DNA from: Polaromonas sp. OV174
Lineage (GTDB): Bacteria; Pseudomonadota; Gammaproteobacteria; Burkholderiales; Burkholderiaceae_C
NCBI RefSeq assembly: GCF_900112285.1
Contig: NZ_FOKZ01000019.1
Span: forward strand, 1-64,000
DNA length: 64,000 nt
Direction of reading: 5' to 3'
The position numbers and the translations under genes are program-made. The notes under the pieces are model-generated. The model saw only the letters and a program-made list of their open reading frames with translations, was not told the origin of the DNA and ran no database searches. Shown piece after piece: positions 23,904-32,377 of this stretch; position 1 is the first letter of the stretch; each line of letters starts with the position of its first letter.

Positions 23904-24898
23904 GGCGCGCCGCCATTATGGCGGTGGCTCATCGGCTGGGCCTGCATCACCCCCGCCAGCCACGCATCAATCAGCGCCGGCTCGTTAATCGTCCTGAGCT
24001 GCTGGTAAGCCACTTCTGCTTGCGGAAAACGGCGCCGTAAAAAGTTCAGCCACTGCTTGAGTCGGCCGGCGCGCGAGCGGGCATCCAGCCGGGTACACAC
24101 GATGTGCCAGAACTCGGCCAGCAGCGGCACCAATTCCGGCCAGCCGATGCCTGCCGGCTCCGCGGCCCATCCGTTCTTCGTAGCCGCCTTGATGGCCAGG
24201 CCCAGGCCGGGATCGGTGACGACGCCGCGCCCCAACATCAGCATGTCGCAACCCGAGGCCGCCATGCAGCGCCGGGCATCGTCCAGCGTCCAGATTTCGC
24301 CATTGGCCACCACCGGGATGCTCACCGCGGCGCGAATGTCCGCAATGCGCTCCCAGTAGGCCGGCGGCCTGTAGGCCTGCTCCTTGGTGCGCGCATGCAC
24401 CACCAGCTCGTCGGCACCGCCCTGGGCAATCGCCAGCGCACACTCGACAGCGCGCGAATCGTCGTTGAAACCCAGCCGCATCTTGGCCGATACTGGCATC
24501 TCGGCCGGCACGGCACGGCGCACCGCCGCCACGATGGCGTGGATGATGTCCGGCGTTTCCAGCAACAAGGCGCCGCCGCCATGGCGGTTCACCACCTTGG
24601 CCGGGCAACCGAAGTTCAGGTCTATGCCAGCCGGCCCCAGCGTCGCCAGCCGGGCGGCGTTTTCCGCCAGGCAGACCGGATCGGAGCCCAGCAACTGGGC
24701 CCGCACCGGCACCCCGGCCAGGGTGCAGCCGCCGTTGTGCAGCTCGGGCACGATGCGGGTGAAGACGCGCTCGGGCAGCAACTGGTCGGTGATGCGTATG
24801 AACTCGGACACACAGCGGTCAATGCCGCCCACCCGCGTCAAAATGTCGCGCAGCACGAAGTCCAGCAGCCCCTCCATGGGCGCAAGCAGAATCGTCAT
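23870..24898 (-). CDS. dusC: tRNA-dihydrouridine16 synthase
   Basis: A 342-residue flavoenzyme starting MTILLAPMEGLLDFVLRD. Catalytic Cys98 lies in the motif NFGCPAKVVNRHGGGA. FMN-binding segments include AKMRLGF, VVHARTKEQ, PVVANGEIW and MLGRGVVTDPGL. The N-terminal EFIRITDQLLP and absence of DusA/DusB features favour DusC, which reduces U16 in tRNA. The start at 24898 is chosen because upstream in-frame residues are not homologous. The C-terminal tail (SHRHNGGAPHLPSG) is encoded by the overlap with iclR and is probably dispensable. Confidence 0.92.
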   Translation of the reverse strand: MTILLAPMEGLLDFVLRDILTRVGGIDRCVSEFIRITDQLLPERVFTRIVPELHNGGCTLAGVPVRAQLLGSDPVCLAENAARLATLGPAGIDLNFGCPAKVVNRHGGGALLLETPDIIHAIVAAVRRAVPAEMPVSAKMRLGFNDDSRAVECALAIAQGGADELVVHARTKEQAYRPPAYWERIADIRAAVSIPVVANGEIWTLDDARRCMAASGCDMLMLGRGVVTDPGLGLAIKAATKNGWAAEPAGIGWPELVPLLAEFWHIVCTRLDARSRAGRLKQWLNFLRRRFPQAEVAYQQLRTINEPALIDAWLAGVMQAQPMSHRHNGGAPHLPSGAASAG

Positions 24899-25059
24899 GG
24901 GCGCAGACCTATAAACCCGATTCTCGGGCACATGGCGGCGTTGCGCGGTGCTCGGAATCCTCATGCACCGAAGTGCATTCCGGTGTCCTGCGCTCCGTGC
25001 GCCTTGCCCTGCATCCCGACAATCGAATTTCTAGCACTGCCCTCATCTCTTGTGAAATC

Positions 25060-26310
25060 CTAAATGGCGCCCAGGCGCCAGAGCGAGGTCACTTCGGCGG
25101 CGCGCGCCTTGTGCAGCGGGTTGCTCTCATCGGCCACCTTGGGGTGTTCCGGCTTGGCGTCTATGCGGCCCAGCACTTTCAGGCCATTGGCCTTGATGGC
25201 CGCCAGCAATTCGGCGCGCGTGCGCAAGCCCAGGTGCTCGGCAAAGTCGGACAGGATTAGCCAGCCTTCGCCGCCGGGCGCCAGGTGTGACGCCAGCCCC
25301 TTGAAGAAACCCAGCAGCATGCGGCTGCCTTCGTCGTAGACCGCGCCTTCAAGCGGCGAGCTGGGCCGGGCCGGCAGCCACGGCGGGTTGCAGACGATAA
25401 CGGAAGCCAGCCCTTCGGGAAACAGGTCGGCCTGCATCACCTTGACCGGATTGGGCAGGCGCAAGCGGTAAATGTTTTCGCGCGCGCATTCGAGCGCGCG
25501 CGGGTCCATGTCGGTCGCGACGACCTGATCCACCTCGCGCAGCGCCAGCACGGCCGACAGCACGCCGGTACCGGTGCCTATGTCAAAGGCGACGTATTTG
25601 GAGCCCGGGTTGGCAGGCAAGGGGGCGTTGGCCACCAGGTCCACATACTCGCCGCGCACCGGTGAAAACACGCCGTAATGCGGATGAATGCGGTTGTTGG
25701 GCGCCTTGCCCAAGGCCGGAATTTCAACGCCCTTCTTGCGCCACTCGTGGGCGCTGATCACGCCCATCAACTCGCGCAGGGAAGCCACGCTGGGCTGGGC
25801 CGACTCGCCGGCCGGCCCCCAGGCCTCGATACAGGCCTGCTTGGCATCAGGGGCGCGGCGCAGGTCAATGCCGTAGTCGGCGCCAAACTCGATCAGCACC
25901 ATGCCCAGCACCCGCGCCCGCTGCGACTGGGCCTGGCGATGCAGGTGGAAATCCTGCCCGGCCGGAACGCCAGCCACCGCGGCATCGGCGGCTTTCTTCA
26001 GTTTGACCCTGGCCAGCTTGGAGGCCTTGGGCGGCTTGTCAATGCGCCTGGCCAGCGCCTGCACCATCTGCCTGGCGTTCTGGAAGTCGCCGCGCCAGAG
26101 CAGGCCGGTGCCTTCGCAGGCCAGCTTGTAGGCGGTGTCGGCGGCCATGGTGTCATCGGCCTCCACGATGCGCCGGGGCGGCTGCGCGCCGCGCTCGGAA
26201 CGCCACAGCGCTGAATGCTCCACACCCGCTTCCTTCCACTGAATCAGGGTTGAGGCCGGCGCGGCAGTGTCAGCAAGCGCGACGGAAGTCACGGAAAAGA
26301 AGGTAGGCAT
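25060..26310 (-). CDS. SAM-dependent methyltransferase, HemK/RsmC-like
   Basis: A 416-residue protein. The first half is helical and Ala-rich without a recognised domain. The second half is a class I methyltransferase: motif I VAFDIGTGTGVLSAVLALR (around residue 245), an acidic motif II (VVATDMDP), and the active-site NPPWLPARPSSP. The NPPW/Y motif is typical of enzymes that methylate planar nitrogen, such as rRNA adenine or guanine or glutamine in release factors. The actual target is unknown. An N-terminal extension beyond 26310 is possible but unsupported. Confidence 0.85.
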   Translation of the reverse strand: MPTFFSVTSVALADTAAPASTLIQWKEAGVEHSALWRSERGAQPPRRIVEADDTMAADTAYKLACEGTGLLWRGDFQNARQMVQALARRIDKPPKASKLARVKLKKAADAAVAGVPAGQDFHLHRQAQSQRARVLGMVLIEFGADYGIDLRRAPDAKQACIEAWGPAGESAQPSVASLRELMGVISAHEWRKKGVEIPALGKAPNNRIHPHYGVFSPVRGEYVDLVANAPLPANPGSKYVAFDIGTGTGVLSAVLALREVDQVVATDMDPRALECARENIYRLRLPNPVKVMQADLFPEGLASVIVCNPPWLPARPSSPLEGAVYDEGSRMLLGFFKGLASHLAPGGEGWLILSDFAEHLGLRTRAELLAAIKANGLKVLGRIDAKPEHPKVADESNPLHKARAAEVTSLWRLGAI

Positions 26311-26495
26311 TGGGAAGGCAGTCAGAAAGAAAAGAGCAAGTGTTTTAACAGATGGACGGTGTTTGCCCCTGTTGGGGCCGGAGAGCACTCAGACAAAGCC
26401 GGACATTCCCGCCTGTGCTGAGATGACTGAGCCCAGGCGTGAATCATCCAAATTTATGAATAAAACAGGGCTTTTGCGCATACAGGTCATGCGTA

Positions 26496-26522
26496 GACAG
26501 CTACTATTTTAATAGCAATTTG
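26496..26522. repeat. AATAGC-family repeat fragment
   Basis: CAGCTACTATTTTAATAGCA followed by ATTTGG matches the first third of the dispersed family and has TATTTTAATA symmetry. It lies between the glycosylase stop and the methyltransferase start; the conserved GCTTGCGC core is missing. Confidence 0.4.
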
Positions 26523-26574
26523 GATGTATCCCATTTGTTACTTGACCCAGCCGCCAGCGGCTGACGCCTCAGCC

Positions 26575-27156
26575 CTAGGGAAACGGCCGGCTGAGAAAGC
26601 GCGAGCCGGCCAGGCCAAAGCGCCAGGGCTGCTCAAGCGCCTTGGAGATGCCGATGCGCGGCCCCACCAGCAGCGGGCGCGCCGCAGCCGGCGCCGGCGC
26701 GAGCAGCTCAAACGGCGGTTGATCCAGCCGCATGCCACCGTATTGCCGGTCTATGCCCAGCGCCTGGCCGACCCGGCCCGGGCCGGCGCACAGCAGCCGT
26801 AGCTCGTCAACACCGCGCCTGGCGCGCATGCGATCCAGCCCATGGGTGGGCTGTAGCGCGCGTATCAGCACGCCCGCACCATGCCCGGCACTGGCGCAGA
26901 CCAGATTGAGACACCAGTGAATGCCGTAAGAGCGATACACATAGGCGCAGGCGGGCGGGCCAAACATGGCCGCATTGCGCAGGCTTGGGCCGCCAAAGCA
27001 GTGCGAGGCCGGGTCTTGTTCGTCGTAGGCCTCGGTCTCGACGATGAGGCCGCCCACACCATCGACCAGCAGTTGCACGCCTATCAGCGCGCGCGCCACC
27101 TCATGGGACGGCGCCAAAAAGTCTATGCCGGCAAGCCGGTCGCGGACTGGAGACAC
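26575..27156 (-). CDS. DNA-3-methyladenine glycosylase (AAG/MPG family)
   Basis: A 193-residue protein. Family hallmarks are IVETEAYDEQDPASHCFGG (catalytic Glu in ETEAY), then SLRNAAMFGPPACAYVYRSYGIHWCLN. A later segment is LLCAGPGRVGQALGID. The enzyme excises alkylated and deaminated purines (3-methyladenine, hypoxanthine) by flipping the base. It acts in base-excision repair in the cytoplasm. The length matches bacterial AAG (about 190-220). It is not closely coupled to its neighbours; DUF808 lies 27 bases upstream in transcription order, so co-transcription is possible. Confidence 0.93.
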   Translation of the reverse strand: MSPVRDRLAGIDFLAPSHEVARALIGVQLLVDGVGGLIVETEAYDEQDPASHCFGGPSLRNAAMFGPPACAYVYRSYGIHWCLNLVCASAGHGAGVLIRALQPTHGLDRMRARRGVDELRLLCAGPGRVGQALGIDRQYGGMRLDQPPFELLAPAPAAARPLLVGPRIGISKALEQPWRFGLAGSRFLSRPFP

Positions 27157-27183
27157 ATGGACTCCCGGGTTTGAAAACCTGAT

Positions 27184-28128
27184 TCAAGTCTTGGGCCTGG
27201 CCCGCTTGATCAGCGTCACGGCCAGCAAGACCAGCGCGCCCGCCAGCAGGCCCACTGCGGCATCCATCAGCAATGGCGTGACGGCGGCCAGCACCACGCC
27301 AATGCTGCCTAGCGCTGCAGCCTGCTGCGTCAGCGTTTCAATGACATGGTGCAGCGGTGCGATGCCATGCGTCAGTATGCCGCCGCCGACCAGAAACATG
27401 GCCGCCGTGCCGGCCACGGACAGGCCTTTCATCAGCCAGGGAGCGGCGCGCAAAATGCCCCGTCCCAAGCTGCGCTGCAGACCCTGCAGGGCGCCGCTGC
27501 CGCTGCGCTGGCTGAGGTAAAGCCCGCCATCATCGAGTTTGACAATGCCGGCCACCAGGCCATACACGCCTATGGTCATGATCACGGCAATGCCGCTGAG
27601 CACGGCCACTTGCGTCATGAAGGGGCTGGCCTGCACCGTGCCCAAGGTGATGGCAATGATTTCGGCCGAAAGAATGAAGTCGGTGCGCACCGCGCCCTTG
27701 ATCTTGTCTTTTTCCAGCGCCACCACATCAAGGGCCGGGTCGCTCAGCGTCTGGGTCAGCGCCGCATGTTCGGCCGCCTGCTCGGCCGGGCTGTGCAGGA
27801 ATTTGTGAGCCAGTTTTTCAAAGCCCTCAAAGCAGAGAAAAGCGCCGCCCAGCATCAACAGCGGCGTCACCGCCCAAGGCGCCAGGGCGCTGATGAGCAG
27901 GGCCGCCGGCACCAGAATCAGCTTGTTGATGAAGGAGCCTTTGGCCACGGCCCAGACCACGGGCAGCTCGCGATCCACCGCCACGCCACTCACCTGCTGG
28001 GCATTGAGCGCCAGGTCGTCGCCCAGCACGCCGGCGGTTTTTTTGGCCGCCACCTTGGTCAGCAGGGCCACATCATCAAGCACGGTGGCGATGTCATCGA
28101 TCAAGGCGAGCAGGCTGGTGGCCATCAT
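27184..28128 (-). CDS. DUF808 (YedI-like) inner-membrane protein
   Basis: A 314-residue membrane protein. The N-terminus SLLALIDDIATVLDDVALLTKVAAKKTAGVLGDDLALNAQQV is the DUF808 signature. Hydrophobic segments occur near residues 70-95, 160-200 and, at the C-terminus, 240-305 (MFLVGGGILTHGI and GVVLAAVTPLLMDAAVGLLAGALVLLAV). Two ATGs lie side by side at 28128 and 28125. E. coli YedI belongs to the same family; its transport or structural role is not established. Confidence 0.92.
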   Translation of the reverse strand: MMATSLLALIDDIATVLDDVALLTKVAAKKTAGVLGDDLALNAQQVSGVAVDRELPVVWAVAKGSFINKLILVPAALLISALAPWAVTPLLMLGGAFLCFEGFEKLAHKFLHSPAEQAAEHAALTQTLSDPALDVVALEKDKIKGAVRTDFILSAEIIAITLGTVQASPFMTQVAVLSGIAVIMTIGVYGLVAGIVKLDDGGLYLSQRSGSGALQGLQRSLGRGILRAAPWLMKGLSVAGTAAMFLVGGGILTHGIAPLHHVIETLTQQAAALGSIGVVLAAVTPLLMDAAVGLLAGALVLLAVTLIKRARPKT

Positions 28129-28278
28129 GTTCCTAGGGTGTTTGGCCTGAGCCGGGCTTGGCGCAGGCTTACCCTGGACGCCAACAATGTTCCGCCACTG
28201 TACTAAATTCGGGAGCGCAGCCGCGAACCGTATGGCGGCAAGCCATCAGCAGCAGAAAACATCGCAAGGAGAGTCACC

Positions 28279-28458
28279 ATGCCCCGAATTGCCAGAGCTC
28301 AGATGTCAGCCGGCGGCGCCGGCCACAGTCTGCCGCCCCGCAAGGGACCGGCCGAGGAAGCCAAAGAAGATGAGGATGGTCTGGAGTTGCCGGTGAACCC
28401 CGACCAGGGCCTACCCCTAGCGCCGGATCAGGAAGGCGAGGTGAAGGCGCCGTCCTGA
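28279..28458 (+). CDS. Small acidic protein (59 aa)
   Basis: A 59-residue protein with a strong ribosome site AAGGAGA eight bases before the ATG. A basic start (MPRIARAQ) is followed by an acidic stretch KGPAEEAKEDEDG and a C-terminus LELPVNPDQGLPLAPDQEGE. That LPVxPDxGxPLxPD pattern recalls small conserved proteins I have seen in Burkholderiales, though I cannot name a family. It has no membrane segment and sits between DUF808 and a GNAT gene. The clear ribosome site and Asp/Glu-rich, stop-free frame support it. Confidence 0.65.
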   Translation: MPRIARAQMSAGGAGHSLPPRKGPAEEAKEDEDGLELPVNPDQGLPLAPDQEGEVKAPS

Positions 28459-28484
28459 GCGCAGGCGCCTGGCTTGCGCCAGTT

Positions 28485-29006
28485 TTAGTCCACTGAGCGC
28501 TTGAGACGAATTTCTTCCAGCTTGACATCGCCAAAGGCCACCGTCTTGAGCGAAGGCATTTCGCGCTTGAAACCGGCGGCGTGTTCGCAAAACTGCAAGG
28601 CCTGCTCGTTACGCAACAGCACCCACATGGTGACCTGGGTGCAGCCCTCTTCCTTCAGGCCCTCGCGCGCGCCGTCCCACAGCACCAGGCCTGCGCCCTT
28701 GCGCCAGTGGGCAGGCGTCACATACATGGCCCAGATTTCGCCGACGGTGGAGCGGGTGTTGGCATCGCGTGAGCGGTCATAGCCGACAAAACCGACGACC
28801 TTGTCGTCTTCCGTGGCCACCAGCAATTGCGGCTCGCTGTACTCGATCGCTTCACGCCAGTAAGCCTGACGCTTTTCCTGCGTCATCTTTTTGAGGTAGT
28901 CCTCGGGGATCAGATCCTTGTAGGCGACATGCCAGGTGGCAACGTGAATCTCGGCAATGGCTTTGGCATCGCGGGCAGTGGCAGGACGAACGGAATAGCT
29001 GGACAT
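28485..29006 (-). CDS. GNAT-family N-acetyltransferase
   Basis: A 173-residue protein with the GNAT fold. The N-terminal VRPATARDAKAIAEIHVATW is followed by VVGFVGYDRS. The acetyl-CoA pyrophosphate loop is YVTPAHWRKGAGLVLWD, where the usual Q/RxxGxG/A is WRKGAG. It ends with TMWVLLRNEQALQFCEHAAGFKRE. The start at 29006 is chosen by the MSSYSVRPA beginning. The acceptor could be a small amine, an antibiotic or a protein; context gives no hint. Confidence 0.88.
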   Translation of the reverse strand: MSSYSVRPATARDAKAIAEIHVATWHVAYKDLIPEDYLKKMTQEKRQAYWREAIEYSEPQLLVATEDDKVVGFVGYDRSRDANTRSTVGEIWAMYVTPAHWRKGAGLVLWDGAREGLKEEGCTQVTMWVLLRNEQALQFCEHAAGFKREMPSLKTVAFGDVKLEEIRLKRSVD

Positions 29007-29138
29007 GAAAAATCGCTTGTGAATCAGAAAGGGAAATACTCGGGAGGCAGGATTGTCGCGCAAATCGAAATCCGGCCTGCCCGGACCCGGTTACATTCGG
29101 AGTTCTTCGCTCCCGCCGAACCGCCATCGCTTCAGCTC

Positions 29139-29483
29139 ATGCCACCTCACGACACCCTTCCCTCCGCCCCGAATCAGGCCACGAATCAGATCCCGACGGC
29201 GGCGGCGGCCGACCCGGTTTTTACGGCCCGCATTGAAACGACAGGCCAAGGCTTTGAAGCGCCGGCGGCGCTGTCTTTGCTGGAGGCGGCCGAATTTTCA
29301 GGCCTGGCACTGCCCAGTTCCTGCCGCAACGGCACTTGCCGCAGCTGCATCTGCCGCCTGACCCAGGGACGGGTGATTTACCACATCGCCTGGCCCGGCC
29401 TGAGTCTGGAGGAAAAGCAAGAAGGCTGGATTTTGCCCTGCGTGGCCTATCCCGCCAGCGATGTCGTGATCGCGCTGCCTTAG
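29139..29483 (+). CDS. Plant-type [2Fe-2S] ferredoxin
   Basis: A 114-residue protein. After a 30-residue Ala/Pro-rich leader it has the ferredoxin beta-grasp, with FEAPAALSLLEAAEFSGLALP. The cluster loop is SSCRNGTCRSCICRL (C-x4-C-x2-C), and a fourth ligand Cys lies in GWILPCVAYPAS. It carries electrons to an oxygenase or reductase, but no such partner is adjacent. The nearest candidates in the window are cytoplasmic P450/Hmp proteins that carry their own redox domains. Confidence 0.88.
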   Translation: MPPHDTLPSAPNQATNQIPTAAAADPVFTARIETTGQGFEAPAALSLLEAAEFSGLALPSSCRNGTCRSCICRLTQGRVIYHIAWPGLSLEEKQEGWILPCVAYPASDVVIALP

Positions 29484-29775
29484 TCGTCACCCGCCTTCCT
29501 GGGACCCAAGCCGCGGCCAGATTTCTGGCGATTGTGCGCAATTTTTAACGCTAGGGAGCGATTGCTGCGGGCCTGCGGCGCGCGCGCCGGCGCCAAGCGC
29601 TGACAATCCGATTTTGCTGCGCCAGCTCAAGCCCAACCAGAGGCCTGGTCAAGCATCTTTAACGTCCCGCCCCGACGGCGGACGCTTTTTTTGCCGCTTA
29701 TTGACAGCCTATTCGTGCCGTTTTCAAACCGTCACGACATGCGCCCATTTGCCATCAGAAGGAAGAAGAACAGCA

Positions 29776-32280
29776 TTGACTATCGCGCCAAAAAAACTCT
29801 GGCAAAAACATGGGCGCCCGAGCCTGACCTACTTGAGCATTGCGCTGATTGGCGCAGCGCAGATTGTCTTCATCTGGCAGCTGACGTTTGAACGCAGCCA
29901 GTACGAGCAGGCCGAGGCCAGCCGCCATGAGTACATTCATAACGCCAACCTGGCGGCAGTGATTGAAGAACACACGGATCACAGCCTCAAAAGCGTGGAG
30001 CAGTCCTTAGACCTCATCGAAAAGACCTACCGCCAACAGGGCAGCGGCATCAAGCTCAAGCGCCTGCAGCTCGACGGGGACCTGAGCTTCAAGGCTTTCA
30101 GCGACCTCGCGGTGATCAACGAAGCGGGCCTGCTCGTGGCCGGACTGAAGCAGACAGCCCCTGTCAAGGTCAGCGGCGAAGACGCGCTCAGGCATCACCA
30201 GGCACTGGACAGCCACCGGCTGTACATCGGCAAGCCCATCTATAGCCAGGTCTCGGGGACATGGTCCATCCCCGTTTCCAGGCGCATCAACCGGCCCGAT
30301 GGCGCTTTCGCCGGCGTCGTGATGGCCGGCATTGACCCAGCCTACTTCACCGACTTCTACCTGAAAACCGATGTCGGAACCCAGGGCATTGTGTCGCTGA
30401 TCGGGCTGGACGGAGTCGTGCGCGCACGCCGGGTTGGCAAGCAGACCACCACCGGGGACAACGTCAGCCGGGGCCCGCTTTTGCTGGCACAGGCGCGCCA
30501 GCCCGAAGGCAGCTTGCTGGGCGTGGGCGGCTTTGACGGTGTGACACGACTTTTCAGCTACCGCACGCTGAAGGACTACCCCTTGTTGGTTGCCGTGGGG
30601 ACCTCCCAGGCGCAAGCCTTGGCGGAGGTTTTCCAGCGGGAAAAAAAGTACTACGCCAATGCCACCCTGGCCACGCTGGCGGTGCTGCTGATTGGCACCT
30701 TGCTGATCTGGCTGCTCATGCGCTCGCGTGCCCTGCAGCTGACCATGCATAACACCCAGGCCTTGCAGCGGGCCTCGTTCAATCTCTCGGCCATTGGCAT
30801 GTCCTACCTCGACCGGGACGGCCGCTACCTGCTGGTCAATGACAAGCTGTGCCGCCTGCTGGGTTGCAGCGCCACAGAATTGACCGGCAGCCTGGTTGAC
30901 GAACGGGTGTTTCCCGCCGATCGCGCTGCCCACCAGATGCTCCTTGATGACTTGCGGACGGCCCGGCAAGAGCAGCCGTCCAGCATGCTGGAAATTCGTT
31001 ACCTGCATCAAAACGGCTCCTTGATCTGGGCGCTGATTTCCGTCTCGCTGGTGCTCAAGACCGCCAACAGCCCGAGCTACTTCATTTCAGCGCTTCAGGA
31101 CATCACCGAGCGCAAGCGTATGGCGTTGGCCCTGCGCCAACGCGACCAGCAACTGTCCAGCGCCTTTGAGGATTCCGTCATAGGCATGGGCTTGAGCAGC
31201 CCCGAGGGGCGCTGGCTCAAAGTCAACCGTGCGCTGTGCCAGATGCTGGGCTACACCGAGGCAGAAATGATGTCCGCCAGCGTTCGGCAGATCACCCACC
31301 CCGATGACATGGCCATATCGCAGCTGCGTACCCAGCAGCTGCTGCAAGGTGAGAACGCGCATTTCCAGGTGGAAAAGCGCTATGTGCACAAGCAGGGGCA
31401 TTCGGTCTGGACTTCGCTGGCCGTGTCCCTGGTGCGCGACGAGGATGACCAGCCCTTGCACTTTATTGCCCAGCTGCAGGACATCAACCAGCGCAAACAG
31501 GCCCAGGACGAAATCCGCCGGCTCAATGTCGAACTCGAGGAGCGGGTGCGGCAACGCACGCGGGAGTTGCAGTTTGCCCACCAGGAGATCGCCGGCTTTT
31601 CCCACTCGGTGGCGCACGACCTGCGCCAGCCCTTCAGCTCCATCATGGGTTTCAGCCATTTGCTGGAACGCGAGCTGAAGCAGCAAACCAGCGAGCGCGG
31701 CAAACACTATCTGACGCGAATACGCGCCGGCGTCCACCAGATTGGCGAGCTGACCGACGCCCTGCTGGCGCTGGTCAAGCTGTCAAGCATTGATTTGCGC
31801 TGGGAAAAGATAGATTTGTCGGTGATGGCGCAAAACCTTGTGGCACGCCGCATGCTGCTCGAACCCCAGCGCCAGGTGCAGTGCCACATTCACCCAAAGC
31901 TCCAGACCGTCGGCGACGCGCAACTGCTGACGGTGGTGATGGACAGCCTGATTGGCAACGCCTGGAAGTTCAGCTCGAAAATGCCGCAGACCACGATAGA
32001 AGTCGGCAGCGAGCGCGGGCCAGGCCAGGACACCATTTACTTTGTCAGGGATCAGGGCGTCGGCTTTGACATGGCTTACGCCGCCAAGCTGTTCGACAAC
32101 TTTCAGCGCCTGCACTCGCCATCGGAATTTCCTGGCAATGGCACTGGCCTGGCCAGCGCCCAGCGCATCATCCGCCGCCATGGCGGGCGGATCTGGGCCC
32201 TGTCCACGCCAGGCCGGGGTGCCACCTTTTACTTCACGCTGGGCGCCGCGCCGCCGCAAGCGGCTGCAGCCGCCGCCTGA
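29776..32280 (+). CDS. Membrane PAS-PAS sensor histidine kinase (orphan)
   Basis: An 834-residue protein if started at the TTG at 29776, with AAGGAAG about ten bases upstream; an upstream TTG at 29614 gives 888. The first membrane span is LTYLSIALIGAAQIVFIWQ. An extracytoplasmic dCache/PDC-like sensor follows (SVEQSLDLIEKTY to KDYPLLVAVGTS). The second span is YANATLATLAVLLIGTLLIW. Then come two PAS domains, a coiled coil, a HisKA domain with His in SVAHDLRQPFSS (about 31615), and an HATPase domain (NAWKFSS, RDQGVGFD, GTGLASAQRIIRRHGG). No response regulator is adjacent. The kinase core resembles bacteriophytochrome-like enzymes. Confidence 0.9.
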   Translation: MTIAPKKLWQKHGRPSLTYLSIALIGAAQIVFIWQLTFERSQYEQAEASRHEYIHNANLAAVIEEHTDHSLKSVEQSLDLIEKTYRQQGSGIKLKRLQLDGDLSFKAFSDLAVINEAGLLVAGLKQTAPVKVSGEDALRHHQALDSHRLYIGKPIYSQVSGTWSIPVSRRINRPDGAFAGVVMAGIDPAYFTDFYLKTDVGTQGIVSLIGLDGVVRARRVGKQTTTGDNVSRGPLLLAQARQPEGSLLGVGGFDGVTRLFSYRTLKDYPLLVAVGTSQAQALAEVFQREKKYYANATLATLAVLLIGTLLIWLLMRSRALQLTMHNTQALQRASFNLSAIGMSYLDRDGRYLLVNDKLCRLLGCSATELTGSLVDERVFPADRAAHQMLLDDLRTARQEQPSSMLEIRYLHQNGSLIWALISVSLVLKTANSPSYFISALQDITERKRMALALRQRDQQLSSAFEDSVIGMGLSSPEGRWLKVNRALCQMLGYTEAEMMSASVRQITHPDDMAISQLRTQQLLQGENAHFQVEKRYVHKQGHSVWTSLAVSLVRDEDDQPLHFIAQLQDINQRKQAQDEIRRLNVELEERVRQRTRELQFAHQEIAGFSHSVAHDLRQPFSSIMGFSHLLERELKQQTSERGKHYLTRIRAGVHQIGELTDALLALVKLSSIDLRWEKIDLSVMAQNLVARRMLLEPQRQVQCHIHPKLQTVGDAQLLTVVMDSLIGNAWKFSSKMPQTTIEVGSERGPGQDTIYFVRDQGVGFDMAYAAKLFDNFQRLHSPSEFPGNGTGLASAQRIIRRHGGRIWALSTPGRGATFYFTLGAAPPQAAAAAA

Positions 32281-32310
32281 CACCCTGCCTGGCAATTCTG
32301 GGCCAGCGCT

Positions 32311-32377
32311 CAAATGCTATGTTTTAAATAGCTGCCAGCGCTCGTCCAGCCTGCCCTGGCGGCCTATTTCATTCAAA
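32311..32377 (+). repeat. AATAGC-family dispersed repeat
   Basis: AATGCTATGTTTTAAATAGC, TGCCAGCGCTCGTCC, TGGCGGCCTATTTCATTC. It fills the gap between the kinase and the convergent MocR gene and reaches the MocR stop codon (32373-32375), so it probably also acts as the shared 3' boundary. Confidence 0.8.

Noticed and set aside
29614-29775. Earlier TTG start for the histidine kinase
   Set aside because: The extra 54 residues are Arg/Cys-rich without family resemblance, and no ribosome site precedes 29614, whereas AAGGAAG precedes 29776.
30007-31011. Open frame opposite the histidine kinase
   Set aside because: Antisense shadow without ribosome site or motif; the same applies to 31087-31737.
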